From: Tragulus kanchil
Taxonomy: Eukaryota; Chordata; Mammalia; Artiodactyla; Tragulidae
Direction of reading: 5' to 3'
DNA: 64,000 nucleotides
Assembly (NCBI GenBank): GCA_022376925.1
Contig: JAIOJX010000025.1
Span: 6,541,141 to 6,605,140, forward strand
Shown: positions 33,341 to 46,473 of the stretch, piece by piece
Layout of the letters: every line of letters starts with the position of its first letter
How positions within the stretch are numbered: the stretch's first letter is position 1
Made by a program: the position numbers and the translations under genes
Notes under the pieces: generated by a model
Told to the model about the DNA's origin: nothing
The model's database searches: none
Seen by the model: the letters and a program-made list of their open reading frames with translations, nothing else

Positions 33341-34779
33341 ACAGGATGAAATGGTTGGATAGTGTCACTGACTCAGTGGACACAAGTTTGAGCAAGCTCC
33401 AGGAGATTGTGAGTGACAGGGAAACCTGGTATTCTGCAGTCTATGGAGTCTCAAAGAGTTGGGCATGGGTTAGTGACTAAACAACAAAAGGGAATATTGA
33501 AATAAATTTACAAATGGACTCAAAAGCAGCTTTTTCCACAGATAGATTATATGGTCAGCAGGTATTTACAGTATGGAGAATTATAAAAATAGTTTAAAGG
33601 CAATGAAAGATGCAGAGCCCTTTATGGAATCAGATCATCTCCTGAAGACTCTAGCATTCCACTGAAAGGATATCTAATAGTTTCTTCAGTTTATTACAAA
33701 CACTTACTTCCTACTCAGATAGACACTGGCCTTGGAAATGTAGTTTCAAGAAAAGAAAGGAAAAGTCATCTTCTTGGGGATAGGAGGTAATTATATAGGC
33801 ACTACACAAAAACAAGATATGTCAAGTCCAACTTCGCCACCCACAGTTTTGCCTTAAGGTCTTCACTGGCAACAATCATCTCGTGTGACACCTCTGGATG
33901 AGAATTTGCTCTGGGTAAGTTTCCTCTGTATAAAATATCAACAACTAAAAATGGATGTATGAAATCACCTCATCTACTATATTGGTCAAAAAAAAAAAGA
34001 CAATAAGCTATCATAATAATCCTGCATTTTCCCTCTGTTTCTTAGCAGACCAAGTCAGACTTTGTTGTGTGTTTGTGTGAATGTGTATTTAATCAGAGTA
34101 ATAATTACACTGGTATTAAATAGAAAGTAACAACTGTGTTTTAATATTATTGCAGTTTAAGATGGGAAAACACCCACACCAGTAGAAGTCTTTTAAATAT
34201 TCAACTTTGATTCTAAATTTCCATACTGTAGAGTTAAGGGAGAAATTCTTAAGAGAAATTCTTTAAATTCTTAAATCATGGTTCTCTTAGAGATATAAAA
34301 TGAGCATATCAAAGACTTTATTTAACTCACTAAATAAAAAGGGGACCAGATCCACATTGTAGCTTGTTCAAAGGAGAGATCAAAGGATCATTACTGAGGG
34401 CATGAGGAAATGGGGGAGACAGGATGAAATGGTTGGATAGTGTCACTGACTCAGTGGACACAAGTTTGAGCAAGCTCCAGGAGATTGTGAGTGACAGGGA
34501 AACCTGGTATTCTGCAGTCTATGGAGTCTCAAAGAGTTGGGCATGGGTTAGTGACTAAACAACAAAAGGGAATATTGAAATAAATTTACAAATGGACTCA
34601 AAAGCAGCTTTTTCCACAGATAGATTATATGGTCAGCAGGTATTTACAGTATGGAGAATTATAAAAATAGTTTAAAGGCAATGAAAGATGCAGAGCCCTT
34701 TATGGAATCAGATCATCTCCTGAAGACTCTAGCATTCCACTGAAAGGATATCTAATAGTTTCTTCAGTTTATTACAAAC
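32630..34779. repeat. Direct repeat pair 11 (32630-33701 / 33706-34779)
   Basis: Offset 1076 rising to 1078. The same A run is 9 bases at 32912 and 11 bases at 33988. The unit includes a BovB 3' end. Its left part is already the second copy in pair 10. Confidence 0.96.
33345..33487 (+). mobile_element. BovB 3' end (with copy)
   Basis: ATGAAATGGTTGGATAGTGT, then CACAAGTTTGAGCAAGCTCC and TGCAGTCTATGGAGTCTCAA, ending GACTAAACAACAAA: the sense BovB 3' terminus with its short tail. Redundant copy 34423-34566. Confidence 0.88.
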
Positions 34780-36781
34780 TCTTAATTTTTTTGTTATAAA
34801 AGGTACCTAATAATTCCTAATAAACCTCTTTTCTAGAATAACAATTTTTTAAAAGAAGAGAAATTATTAAAAGAATATCCTATTTATGCCTAATCATGTT
34901 GTGTTCCTTCGTTTCTTCTAGCAGCTGCAAAGTACACTAAATAATCAAAGTATTTGTTGAAGAGTACTTGTTTAATGCTTATTTAGACATTATTGTGTCA
35001 CAATTTGTTTTCAGAGCCCTTCCTATATTTGCACAGAAATACATGAGAACACCCAAAGGCGGCAGGTAAGGAGCCTGAAAACGTATTGGGTGTGGTGGTA
35101 GAACAATCTGGGTGGAGGTGGCGGGGAGACGACCTTCCAAGTCCATACCCGTGGCTTAAATGCACTGAAAAGACAATTTAGCAGACATGTGAGTCAATAG
35201 AATATTGTAGCATCTCACCAAGAATTGTTGAGGAACGTCTGACTTTTTCTGTGAATGAGAGGACTTGCAGGTACACATAACTACAAAACCCCAAAATGTG
35301 AATTCATATAGTGATTCAGTTCTAGGAAAGCTTTTGAAGTAAAATGACATTAGATTTCCTCACAGGAAAAAAGACCTGCTTACAAGGCTGAAATTGAGGA
35401 TCAAGTAGGATTAGCTAGGTGAGTTTCAAGACCAAATGACAGGCAGAGTGTGTATGTGGAGAAGGGATTGAGTGTGTGGTTGTATGTTTGTGCATGAGAG
35501 AGAGAGGAAGGGGGAGCATGCACAACAGAGGACTGATTGGTACAAATATGTGGCCTGATTACCCACAATACAAAAAAAGTTCCTATTACCTTTAAAATTG
35601 TCTTGCCTTTCCTTGGATACAAAACATATGCCCACAAAATACACTGACAGACAGAATATGAACTTATGGTTACCAGAAGGAAGAGGAGGAAAGGAGAGAT
35701 AAATTATATGGTCAGCAGGTATTTACAGTATGGAGAATTATAAAAATAGTTTAAAGGCAATGAAAGATGCAGAGCCCTTTATGGAATCAGATCATCTCCT
35801 GAAGACTCTAGCATTCCACTGAAAGGATATCTAATAGTTTCTTCAGTTTATTACAAACTCTTAATTTTTTTGTTATAAAAGGTACCTAATAATTCCTAAT
35901 AAACCTCTTTTCTAGAATAACAATTTTTTAAAAGAAGAGAAATTATTAAAAGAATATCCTATTTATGCCTAATCATGTTGTGTTCCTTCGTTTCTTCTAG
36001 CAGCTGCAAAGTACACTAAATAATCAAAGTATTTGTTGAAGAGTACTTGTTTAATGCTTATTTAGACATTATTGTGTCACAATTTGTTTTCAGAGCCCTT
36101 CCTATATTTGCACAGAAATACATGAGAACACCCAAAGGCGGCAGGTAAGGAGCCTGAAAACGTATTGGGTGTGGTGGTAGAACAATCTGGGTGGAGGTGG
36201 CGGGGAGACGACCTTCCAAGTCCATACCCGTGGCTTAAATGCACTGAAAAGACAATTTAGCAGACATGTGAGTCAATAGAATATTGTAGCATCTCACCAA
36301 GAATTGTTGAGGAACGTCTGACTTTTTCTGTGAATGAGAGGACTTGCAGGTACACATAACTACAAAACCCCAAAATGTGAATTCATATAGTGATTCAGTT
36401 CTAGGAAAGCTTTTGAAGTAAAATGACATTAGATTTCCTCACAGGAAAAAAGACCTGCTTACAAGGCTGAAATTGAGGATCAAGTAGGATTAGCTAGGTG
36501 AGTTTCAAGACCAAATGACAGGCAGAGTGTGTATGTGGAGAAGGGATTGAGTGTGTGGTTGTATGTTTGTGCATGAGAGAGAGAGGAAGGGGGAGCATGC
36601 ACAACAGAGGACTGATTGGTACAAATATGTGGCCTGATTACCCACAATACAAAAAAAGTTCCTATTACCTTTAAAATTGTCTTGCCTTTCCTTGGATACA
36701 AAACATATGCCCACAAAATACACTGACAGACAGAATATGAACTTATGGTTACCAGAAGGAAGAGGAGGAAAGGAGAGATAA
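33488..36781. other. No gene seen; largely redundant
   Basis: Apparently unique DNA present as overlapping copies through pairs 11 and 12. A GT/GA-rich stretch at 35446-35520 (copy 36525-36600) is low complexity. No coding signal found. Confidence 0.5.
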
Positions 36782-36787
36782 ATTATA
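34624..36787. repeat. Abutting direct repeat pair 12 (34624-35702 / 35703-36781)
   Basis: Offset 1079, with no difference noticed. ATTATA is shared at the left edge, the junction and the right edge. The start of this sequence is also present at 33546, so it too is part of a three-copy chain. Confidence 0.96.
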
Positions 36788-37090
36788 ACTGAGATGTACA
36801 CACTACTATATATAAATAGACAGCAACAAGGACCGACCATACAGCACAGGGAATCCTCAATACCTTGTAAAATCTGTAATGGAAAAAAAATCTAAAACTT
36901 AGACCTATGTCTACATCTATAGATATTCCTTTTTAGAGTGTATGTACTTATACAGATATACATATGTGTGTATGTATATATGTGTGTGTGTGTATATATA
37001 TATATAAAACAGAATCACTTTGCTGTATACCTGAAACTAATACAAGATTGTCAATCTTTCAATAACAATTTTAAAAATAAATTTACATTT
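36782..37090 (+). mobile_element. L1 3' end with internal TG/TA expansion
   Basis: ACAGCAACAAGGACCGACCA, then ACAGCACAGGGAATCCTCAA and CTTTGCTGTATACCTGAAAC, closing in TTTTAAAAATAAATTT. A (TG/TA)n stretch at about 36940-37008 sits where this L1 3' UTR usually carries a short TATGTA tract. Confidence 0.7.
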
Positions 37091-37097
37091 GCTAAAA

Positions 37098-37215
37098 TAT
37101 GTGTGTATACATCTATATGTGTGTACACATATATGCATGCATGCATGTGTATACATGTGTGTGCATACATATATGTATAACATATAGACACATATATGTA
37201 CACACACATATGTAA
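37098..37215. repeat. Alternating purine-pyrimidine (TG/CA/TA)n tract
   Basis: About 118 bases of TGTGTA, CATATA and GCATGCATGCATG units. With the 36940-37008 tract it makes a low-complexity pair around the L1 3' end. Confidence 0.85.
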
Positions 37216-38200
37216 AAGTTTCAAAAATCAAAACACATAGCTATTTCAAAATGACACAGCTGCTCTATTTTGTGACTTGGCTTTTTTGTCTAACAATCTT
37301 TTTTTGTATTTTATGCCTTTGAGTAGTTCTATTTAAATCTGTAGGTTTCTATAGCAGTTTCTACTAATCTACATAAAATGATACTTTGGGGTTATTAAAA
37401 TGACACTTTGGGGTTATCCTTCTTCCTGGAGAATTATCAAAAGCACTGGTTTTTAGTTTACTGTCACTCTCCAAAGCATAGTACCTGCTAGGCTGTCCCT
37501 CTGCTTCTCTGTTGTTTCTGTGAATGACATATTTAGTAGACTAATCTTAGCTTCATTTATCTAAAGTAATAAATGACAGACAATGGAATTTTCCCACAAT
37601 GACTATTTTAATAGAGCAGCAATTTGAAGAATAAACATGTAGGCAAGTGCAATCTAGATTATGTATTATATTTAGGCTTTAAGCATTTGATAAGTTTTCC
37701 TAAGTAAAGGCTTTTTAAAAAATTAGCATTGGGTTGTTTAATCCTGAATCCCTGTTGTCTAAGAAATATCAAACAAAAGAAGCAAATGAGTACTTTTCTA
37801 AATGCTCTAATGTTAATCATAGTATTTAAGTAACAGTTCCACCTGGGATCATTTCCATCAAGCATTTGAATAAATGGTCTAGAAAAAGAAAAACATATTA
37901 AAAATCATAATTTCTACAGGTGGGAGGAAAACATTAAGTCCTGGAAAAGTAAAGAAATAAAAAATGCAAACAGGTAAACCATGAAGCTAAAGGAATCTTT
38001 ATGAGAGGAGGCTGTGGGTGTCAAATAATACATAAAATTTTGGTTTAGGCATCATTCTACATGCGAGAAATATGGAAGAGTACATGATGTGCCATTGGTA
38101 AATTTAACAGTGATTCTGATAGTTCCACTTGATTTCATCTTAGTATGCAATGACTATAATATTATACTTTTGATATTACAGGTTACATACAGGCTTTTTG
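37216..38200. other. No feature seen
   Basis: AT-rich, stop-rich; no family recognised and no direct repeat pair. A local 24-base duplication (GATACTTTGGGGTTA / GACACTTTGGGGTTA, 37380-37419) is the only internal structure noted. Confidence 0.5.
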
Positions 38201-38215
38201 GTAGTGCAGGAGTTA
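38201..38215 (+). repeat. Left target-site duplication of the L1 pair
   Basis: GTAGTGCAGGAGTTA here and at 51695-51709, directly outside the L1 5' terminus. It frames both L1 units as one insertion. Confidence 0.93.
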
Positions 38216-40497
38216 TATATATATATAATTTTACAGAGTTTTGTTGTTCACATACATGTATGTTCCCAGATCAGTCATATACATATCCCTGGTCCCCTCC
38301 CCCTTCCCAGTCCCCCATCCCACCCCTCCAGGCCGTGGCACCTGGCCCCTGCAGGATCTCCTATTCCTGCAGTGCAATGATAATAGCTATCTTTTTCACA
38401 TATGATAGTATAGGTTTCCATGTTATCCCCTCTATGCCTCCCACCCACTGTTCATTCCCCACAATGTCCATATGTCTGTTCTCCATGTCTGCTTTCCCAT
38501 TACTTCACTGTGTGGGTTATCATTACCCTCTTACTAGATTCCATATATATGTGTTAGTATACTGTACTTGTCTTTCCCTTTTTCACTTATTTCACTTTTT
38601 ATGATAGGTTCTAGATCCAATCACCTCACTAGGACTGATTCTTCTGTATTTCTTTTTACAGCTGTGTAGTATTCCATTGTAAGTATGTACCACAGCTTTT
38701 GTATACATTCATTCATTGATAGACATCTAGGTTGCTTCCATGTTCTAGCTATTGTATAGAGAGCTGCAATGAACATTGGGGCACAGATGCCTCTTTCAGT
38801 TTTGATTCCATCACAGTACAAGCCTAAGAGTGGTATTGCTGGGTCATATGGTGCTTCTATTTTTAGTATTTTAAGGAATCTCCATACTGTCTTCCATAGT
38901 GGCTGTATCAATTTGCATTCCCACCAGCAATGCAAGTGTTCCCTTTTCTCCGCACCCTCTCCAGCATTTATTGTCTGTTGATTTATTGATGATGGCCATT
39001 CTGACGGGTGTGAGGTGGTATCTCATTGTATTTTTGATTTGCATTTCTCTAATAATAAGTGAGGTTGAGCATCATTTCATGTGCTTTTTGGCCATCTGTA
39101 TGTCTTCTTTGGTGAGATGTCTCTTCAGGTCTTTTTCCCATTTTTTGATTGAGTTCATTTTTCCAGTGCTGAATTGTTTGAGTTGCTTGTAGATTCTGGA
39201 GATTAATTCTTTGTCTGTTGTTTCATTTGCTATGATTTTCTCCCACTCTGTGGGGTGTCTGTTCAGCTTTTTTGTAATTTCTTTTGTTACAAGTTTCACT
39301 AGATCCCACATGTTCATTTTTGTTTTGAGTTCCACTATTCTAGTAGGTGGGTCATGGAAGATCTTGCCTTGATTTATGTCCTTGAGTGTTTTGCCTATGT
39401 TCTTCTCTAAGAGTTTTAGGGTTTCTGGTCTTACATTTAGGTCTTTAATCCATTTAGAGTTGATCTTTGTGCATGGTGTCAGGGAATGTTCCAAATTCAC
39501 TTTTTTGCATGTAGCTGTCCAGTTTTCCCAGCACCATTTGTTGAAGAGGCTGTCTTTGTCCCATTTTAGATGTTCGCCTCCTTTGTCAAAAATAAGGTAC
39601 CCATAGGTGCATGGGTTTATCTCTGGGTTCTCTATCTTGTTCCATTGGTCTCTAGTTCTGTTTTTGTGCCAGTACCATACTGTCTTGATGACTGTTGCTT
39701 TGTAATGTAGTCTGAAGTTAGGGAGGCTGATCCCTCCAGCTCCATTCTTCTTTCTCAGGATTGCTTTGGCTATTCGAGGTCTTTTGTGTTTCCATATGAA
39801 CTGTGTTATTCTTTGGTCTAGTTCTGTGAAGAATGTCGTTGGTGATTTGATAGGGATCACATTGAATCTGTAGATGATATTTGGTAGTATGGTCATTTTC
39901 ACAATAATGATTCTTCCGACCCAAGAACATGAAATATCTCTCTGTTTAAATCATCTTTAATTTCTTTCATGAGTGACTTGTAATTTTCTGTGTACAGCTC
40001 TTTTGTTTCCTTGGGTAGGTTTATTCCTAGATATTTTATTCTTTTGGTTGCATTGGTAAAGGGTATTGCCTCTTTGATTTCATTTTCTGATTTTTCATTG
40101 TTGTGTATAGCAGTGCCTGTGATTTCTGTGTATTAATTTTGTATCCCGTGACTCTGATGAATTTGTTGATTAGCTCTAGTAGTTTTATAATAGTGTCTTT
40201 CGGGTTTTTTATGTGTAGTGTTATGTCATCTGCAAATAGAAAGAGTTTTACTTTTTTCCTTTCCAATCTGGATTCCTTTTATTTGTGTTTCTTCTCTTAT
40301 TGCTGTTGCTAGAACTTCCAGGACTATGTTGAATAACAGTGATGAAAGTGGACACCCCTGTCTTGTTCCTGATCTTAGAGGGAATGCTTTCAGTTTTTCA
40401 ACATTGAGGATAATGTATGCTGTGGGCTTCCCATATATGACTTTCACTATGTTGAGATAGGATCCTTCTATGCCCATTTTTTGAAGAGTTTTTTTTT
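38216..40497 (-). mobile_element. L1 unit 1: 2.3 kb 3' part, antisense
   Basis: 3' UTR, ORF2 C-terminus and part of the ORF2 reverse-transcriptase region, ending in TTTTTTGAAGAGTTT next to the T run that starts unit 2. It matches the 3' 2.3 kb of unit 2 but carries many substitutions relative to it. No 5' end and no ORF1. Confidence 0.92.
38560..40477 (-). pseudogene. L1 ORF2 remnant (unit 1)
   Basis: Minus-strand pieces in order: 40477-40226 ([33 protein letters not shown]), 40266-40036, then a 276-codon open piece 39902-39072 ([30 protein letters not shown]) and 38935-38621 (C-terminus). Several frameshifts separate them. The FADD-type catalytic motif is disrupted by a frame change near 40230. 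Confidence 0.92.
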
Positions 40498-41590
40498 TTA
40501 ATTATTATTCTTTATTTTAAAGGTTTTACAGTTTTGTTGTTCACAGACATGTATGTTCCCAGATCAGTCATATGCATATCCATGGTCCCCACCCCTCCAG
40601 TTCCCCCCATCCCAGCCCTCTAGACCTTCGCCCCAAGCCGTTGTGAGCACTCCTATTCCCTTAGCACAATGACAATAGCTATCTTTTTCACACATAACAG
40701 TATAGGTTTTCATGTTACTCCCTTCATGCTTCCCCATCCCTATTTCTTCCCCACAATGTCCCTATGTCTATGCTCTGTCTGTTTTTCCATGAGTTCCCTG
40801 CATGTATTATCAAGACCGTCCTACTAGATTCCATATGTGTGTTAGTATACTGTATTTGTCTTTCTCTTTTTGACTTACTTCACTTTTTATGATAGGTTCT
40901 AGAGCCAGCCACTTCATTAGGACTGAGTCTTCTGCATTTCTTTTAACATCTGAGTAGTATTCCATTGTATATATGTACCAGCACTTCTGGATCCATTCAT
41001 TCATCGATGGACATCTAGGTAACTTCCATGTTCTGACTATTGTATAGAGAGCTGCAGTGAACGTTGGGGTACAGGTGCTTCTTTCAGTTTTGATTTCATC
41101 AGGATATAAGCCTAATAGTGGGAGTGCTGGGTCATAGGGTGCTTCGATTTTTAGTTTTTTAAGGACTCTCCATACTGTCTTCCATAGAGGCTGTATCACT
41201 TTACAGCAATGCAAGAGGGTTCCCTTTTCTCCACACCCTCTCCAGCATTTACTGTCTGCAGATTTTTTGATGATGGCCATTCTGACGGTTGTGAGGTGGT
41301 ATCTCATTGTAGTTTTAATTTCCATTTCTCTAATAATAAGCGAGGTTGAGCATCGTTTCATGTGCTTTTGGGCCATCTGTATGTCCTCTTTGGAGAGGTG
41401 TCTTTTTAGATCTTTTTCCCATTTTTTGATTGGGTTGTTCGTTTGTCCTGTGCTGAGTTGTCTTGAGTTGCTTGTAGATTTTAGAGATTAATTCTTTGTC
41501 TATTGTTTCATTTGCTATGATTTTCTCCCACTCTGTGGGGTGTCTGTTCAGCTTTTTTGTAATTTCTTTGGCTGTACAAAAGCTTTTAAG

Positions 41591-43747
41591 TTTCATGTGG
41601 TCCCACATGTTCATTTTTCTTTTCAGTTCCGCTATTCTAGTAGGTGGGTCAGAGAAGATCTTGCTTTGATTGATGTCCTTGAGGGTTTTGCCTATATTCT
41701 CCTCTGGATTTTGATGGTTTCTGGTCTTACATTTAGGTCTTTAATCCATTTTGAGTTGTTCTTAGTGTATGGTGTCAGGGAATGTTCCAACTTCCTTTTT
41801 TTGCCTGTAGCTGTCCAATTTTCCCAGCACCACTTGTTGAAGATGCTGTCTTTGTCCCATTTTAGATTTTTGCCTCCTTTGTCAAAAATAAGGTACCCAT
41901 AGGTGCGTGGGTTTATCTCTGGGTTCTCTATCTTGTTCCATTGGTCTCTAGTTCTGTTTTTGTGCTGGTACCATACTGTCTTGATGACTGTTGCTTTGTA
42001 GTAGAGTCTGAAGTTAGGGAGGCTGATTCCTTCAGCTCCGTTTTTCTTTCTCAGGATTGCTTTGGCTATTCGAGGTCTTTTGTGTTTCCATATGAACTGT
42101 GTTATTGTTTGGTCTAGTTCTGTGAAAAATGTCAATGGAAGTTGAATAGGTATTGCATTGAATCTGTAGATGATATTTGGTAGTATGGTCATTTTCACAA
42201 TATTGATTCTTCTGACCCAGGAACATGGAATATCTCTCCATCTGTTTAAGTCTTCTTTAATGTCTCTCATGATTGTCTTGTAATTTTCTGTGTACAGTTC
42301 TTTTGTTTCTTTGGGTAGGTTTATTCCTAGATATTTGATTCTTTTGGTTGCAATGGTGAAGGGGATTGCCTCTTTGATTTCATTTTCTGAGTTTTCATTG
42401 TTTGTGTATAGGAATGCCAGTGATTTCTGTGTGTTGACTTTGTATCCTGCGACTTTGCTGAATTCGTTGATTAGCTCTAGTATCTTTGTAACTGTGTCTT
42501 TGGGATTTTCTGTGTATAATATCATGTCATCTGCAAAACGAGAGAGCTTGACTTCTTCCTTTCCAATCTGGATTCCTTTGATTTCTTTCTCTTCTCTTAT
42601 TGCCGTTGCTAGAACTTCCAGGCCTATGTTGAATAGTAGTGGTGAAAGTGGACAGCCCTGTCGTTGACTTAAGCATTTCATGTGGTCCCACATGTTCATT
42701 TTTCTTTTCAGTTCCGCTATTCTAGTAGGTGGGTCAGAGAAGATCTTGCTTTGATTGATGTCCTTGAGGGTTTTGCCTATATTCTCCTCTGGATTTTGAT
42801 GGTTTCTGGTCTTACATTTAGGTCTTTAATCCATTTTGAGTTGTTCTTAGTGTATGGTGTCAGGGAATGTTCCAACTTCCTTTTTTTGCCTGTAGCTGTC
42901 CAATTTTCCCAGCACCACTTGTTGAAGATGCTGTCTTTGTCCCATTTTAGATTTTTGCCTCCTTTGTCAAAAATAAGGTACCCATAGGTGCGTGGGTTTA
43001 TCTCTGGGTTCTCTATCTTGTTCCATTGGTCTCTAGTTCTGTTTTTGTGCTGGTACCATACTGTCTTGATGACTGTTGCTTTGTAGTAGAGTCTGAAGTT
43101 AGGGAGGCTGATTCCTTCAGCTCCGTTTTTCTTTCTCAGGATTGCTTTGGCTATTCGAGGTCTTTTGTGTTTCCATATGAACTGTGTTATTGTTTGGTCT
43201 AGTTCTGTGAAAAATGTCAATGGAAGTTGAATAGGTATTGCATTGAATCTGTAGATGATATTTGGTAGTATGGTCATTTTCACAATATTGATTCTTCTGA
43301 CCCAGGAACATGGAATATCTCTCCATCTGTTTAAGTCTTCTTTAATGTCTCTCATGATTGTCTTGTAATTTTCTGTGTACAGTTCTTTTGTTTCTTTGGG
43401 TAGGTTTATTCCTAGATATTTGATTCTTTTGGTTGCAATGGTGAAGGGGATTGCCTCTTTGATTTCATTTTCTGAGTTTTCATTGTTTGTGTATAGGAAT
43501 GCCAGTGATTTCTGTGTGTTGACTTTGTATCCTGCGACTTTGCTGAATTCGTTGATTAGCTCTAGTATCTTTGTAACTGTGTCTTTGGGATTTTCTGTGT
43601 ATAATATCATGTCATCTGCAAAACGAGAGAGCTTGACTTCTTCCTTTCCAATCTGGATTCCTTTGATTTCTTTCTCTTCTCTTATTGCCGTTGCTAGAAC
43701 TTCCAGGCCTATGTTGAATAGTAGTGGTGAAAGTGGACAGCCCTGTC
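41591..43747. repeat. Direct repeat pair 13 inside L1 ORF2 (41591-42662 / 42676-43747)
   Basis: Offset 1085; 13 filler bases at 42663-42675. No difference noticed. It duplicates the ORF2 reverse-transcriptase coding region, so the antisense reading frame appears twice (42699-41692 and 43862-42777). Confidence 0.96.
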
Positions 43748-44324
43748 TTGTTCCTGATCTTAGAGGGAATGCTTTGAGTTTTTCACCATTGAGGATCATG
43801 TTCGCTGTGGGCTTCTCATATATGGCTTTCACTATGTTGAGATAGGATCCTTCTATGCCCATTTTTTGAAGAGTTTTTTAATAACAAATGAATGTTGTAG
43901 TTTGTCAAAGGCTTTTTCTACATCTGTTGAGATTATCATGTGAATTTTTTGTGTCAGTTTGTTGATATGGTGTATCTCATTGATTTGCGGATATTGAAGA
44001 ATCCTTGCATGCCTGCGATGGACTCGACTTGGTCATGATGTATGAGTTTTTTGATGTGTTGTTGGATTCTGTTTGCTAGGATAATGTTGAAGATTTTGGT
44101 GTCTAAATTCATCAGTGAAATTGCTCTATAATTTTTTTTGTATTGTCTTTGCCTGGTTTGGGTATCAGGATGATGGTGGCCTTGTAGAATGTGTTTGGAA
44201 GTGTTCCTTCCTGTGCAATTTTTGGAAAGAGTTTTAGAAGGTCAGTCATTAGCTACTCTTTAAATGTTGGGTAGAATTCATTTCTGAAGCCATCTGGCCC
44301 TGGGCTTTTATTTTGGGGTAGATT

Positions 44325-46473
44325 TTTTTTATCACAAATTGGATTTCTGAGTTTGTGATTGGGTTGTTCATAGTTTCTATTTCTTCCTGGTTGAGTCTTA
44401 GGAGATTAATCTTCTTAAGAAACTGTCCATTTCTTCCAGGTTGTCCAGTTTGTTGCCATATAGTAGTTCATAATAGTCTCTTAGAATCCTTTGGCTTTCT
44501 GCATTATCTGTTGTAATCTCTCCTTTTTGATTTTTGATTTTGGTGATCTGGTTCTTCTCTTTTTTCTTGATGAGTCTGGCCATTGGTTTGGCAGTTTTGT
44601 TTATCTTTTCAAAGAACCAACTTCTTGATTTATTTGTCTTTACTATTTTTTCTTTCATTGGTTTTTCATTTATTTCTGCTCTGATCTTTATGATTTCTCT
44701 TCTGCTAACTTTAGGGTGTTTTTCTTCTTCTGTCTCCAGTTGTTTTAAGTGTAGAGTTAGCTTATCTGTTTGATATTTTTCTTCTTTCTTGAAGTAGGAT
44801 TGTATTGCTATAAAATTCCCTCTTAGAACTGCTTTTGCAGTCTCCCATAGGTTCTGCACTGTCATGTGTTCATTGTCATTTTCTTCTAGGAATTTTTTTT
44901 ATTTCTCCTTTGATTTACTTGGTAAACAGTTTGTGTTTTAGGTATGTGTTGTTTAATCTTCACGTGCTTGTGTTTTTAGTGATTTTTTTTCCCTGTAGTT
45001 GATCTCTAGTCTCATTGTGTTGTTGTCAGAGAAGATGATTGATATCATTTCAGTTTTCTTGAATTGACCAAGATTTGATTTGTGGCCCAAGATGTGGTCT
45101 TTCTTGGAGAATATTCCATGAGCACTTGAGAAGAAAGTGTATTCCTCTGCTTTGAATGGACAGTCCTAAAGAGATCAAGGAGGTCCATCTCTTCTAGTGT
45201 GTCATTTAAGGCTTGTGTTTCTTTAATTTCCATTTTGATGATCTGTCCATTGGTGTGAGAGGGGTGTTAAAGTCTCCTACAATTATTCTGTTATTGTCAC
45301 TTTTCCTCTTTTATGTCTGAAAGTATTTGTCTCATGTATTGAGGTGCAACTGTGTTGGGTGCATAGATATTTATGATTGTTATGTCTTCCTCTTGGGTAG
45401 GTTTTTTATCACAAATTGGATTTCTGAGTTTGTGATTGGGTTGTTCATAGTTTCTATTTCTTCCTGGTTGAGTCTTAGGAGATTAATCTTCTTAAGAAAC
45501 TGTCCATTTCTTCCAGGTTGTCCAGTTTGTTGCCATATAGTAGTTCATAATAGTCTCTTAGAATCCTTTGGCTTTCTGCATTATCTGTTGTAATCTCTCC
45601 TTTTTGATTTTTGATTTTGGTGATCTGGTTCTTCTCTTTTTTCTTGATGAGTCTGGCCATTGGTTTGGCAGTTTTGTTTATCTTTTCAAAGAACCAACTT
45701 CTTGATTTATTTGTCTTTACTATTTTTTCTTTCATTGGTTTTTCATTTATTTCTGCTCTGATCTTTATGATTTCTCTTCTGCTAACTTTAGGGTGTTTTT
45801 CTTCTTCTGTCTCCAGTTGTTTTAAGTGTAGAGTTAGCTTATCTGTTTGATATTTTTCTTCTTTCTTGAAGTAGGATTGTATTGCTATAAAATTCCCTCT
45901 TAGAACTGCTTTTGCAGTCTCCCATAGGTTCTGCACTGTCATGTGTTCATTGTCATTTTCTTCTAGGAATTTTTTTTATTTCTCCTTTGATTTACTTGGT
46001 AAACAGTTTGTGTTTTAGGTATGTGTTGTTTAATCTTCACGTGCTTGTGTTTTTAGTGATTTTTTTTCCCTGTAGTTGATCTCTAGTCTCATTGTGTTGT
46101 TGTCAGAGAAGATGATTGATATCATTTCAGTTTTCTTGAATTGACCAAGATTTGATTTGTGGCCCAAGATGTGGTCTTTCTTGGAGAATATTCCATGAGC
46201 ACTTGAGAAGAAAGTGTATTCCTCTGCTTTGAATGGACAGTCCTAAAGAGATCAAGGAGGTCCATCTCTTCTAGTGTGTCATTTAAGGCTTGTGTTTCTT
46301 TAATTTCCATTTTGATGATCTGTCCATTGGTGTGAGAGGGGTGTTAAAGTCTCCTACAATTATTCTGTTATTGTCACTTTTCCTCTTTTATGTCTGAAAG
46401 TATTTGTCTCATGTATTGAGGTGCAACTGTGTTGGGTGCATAGATATTTATGATTGTTATGTCTTCCTCTTGG
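44325..46473. repeat. Direct repeat pair 14 inside L1 ORF2 (44325-45396 / 45402-46473)
   Basis: Offset 1077. The T run at the left edge is 8 bases in the first copy and 6 in the second. It covers the ORF2 segment between endonuclease and reverse transcriptase. Confidence 0.96.

Noticed and set aside
38089..38604. 171-codon plus-strand open frame
   Set aside because: Spans the flank and the antisense of the L1 3' UTR; composition and position explain it.
41692..43862. Two separate L1 reverse-transcriptase genes in tandem
   Set aside because: The duplicated frame coincides exactly with repeat pair 13 (offset 1085) and has an arbitrary break inside ORF2; one ORF2 region counted twice is the simpler reading.
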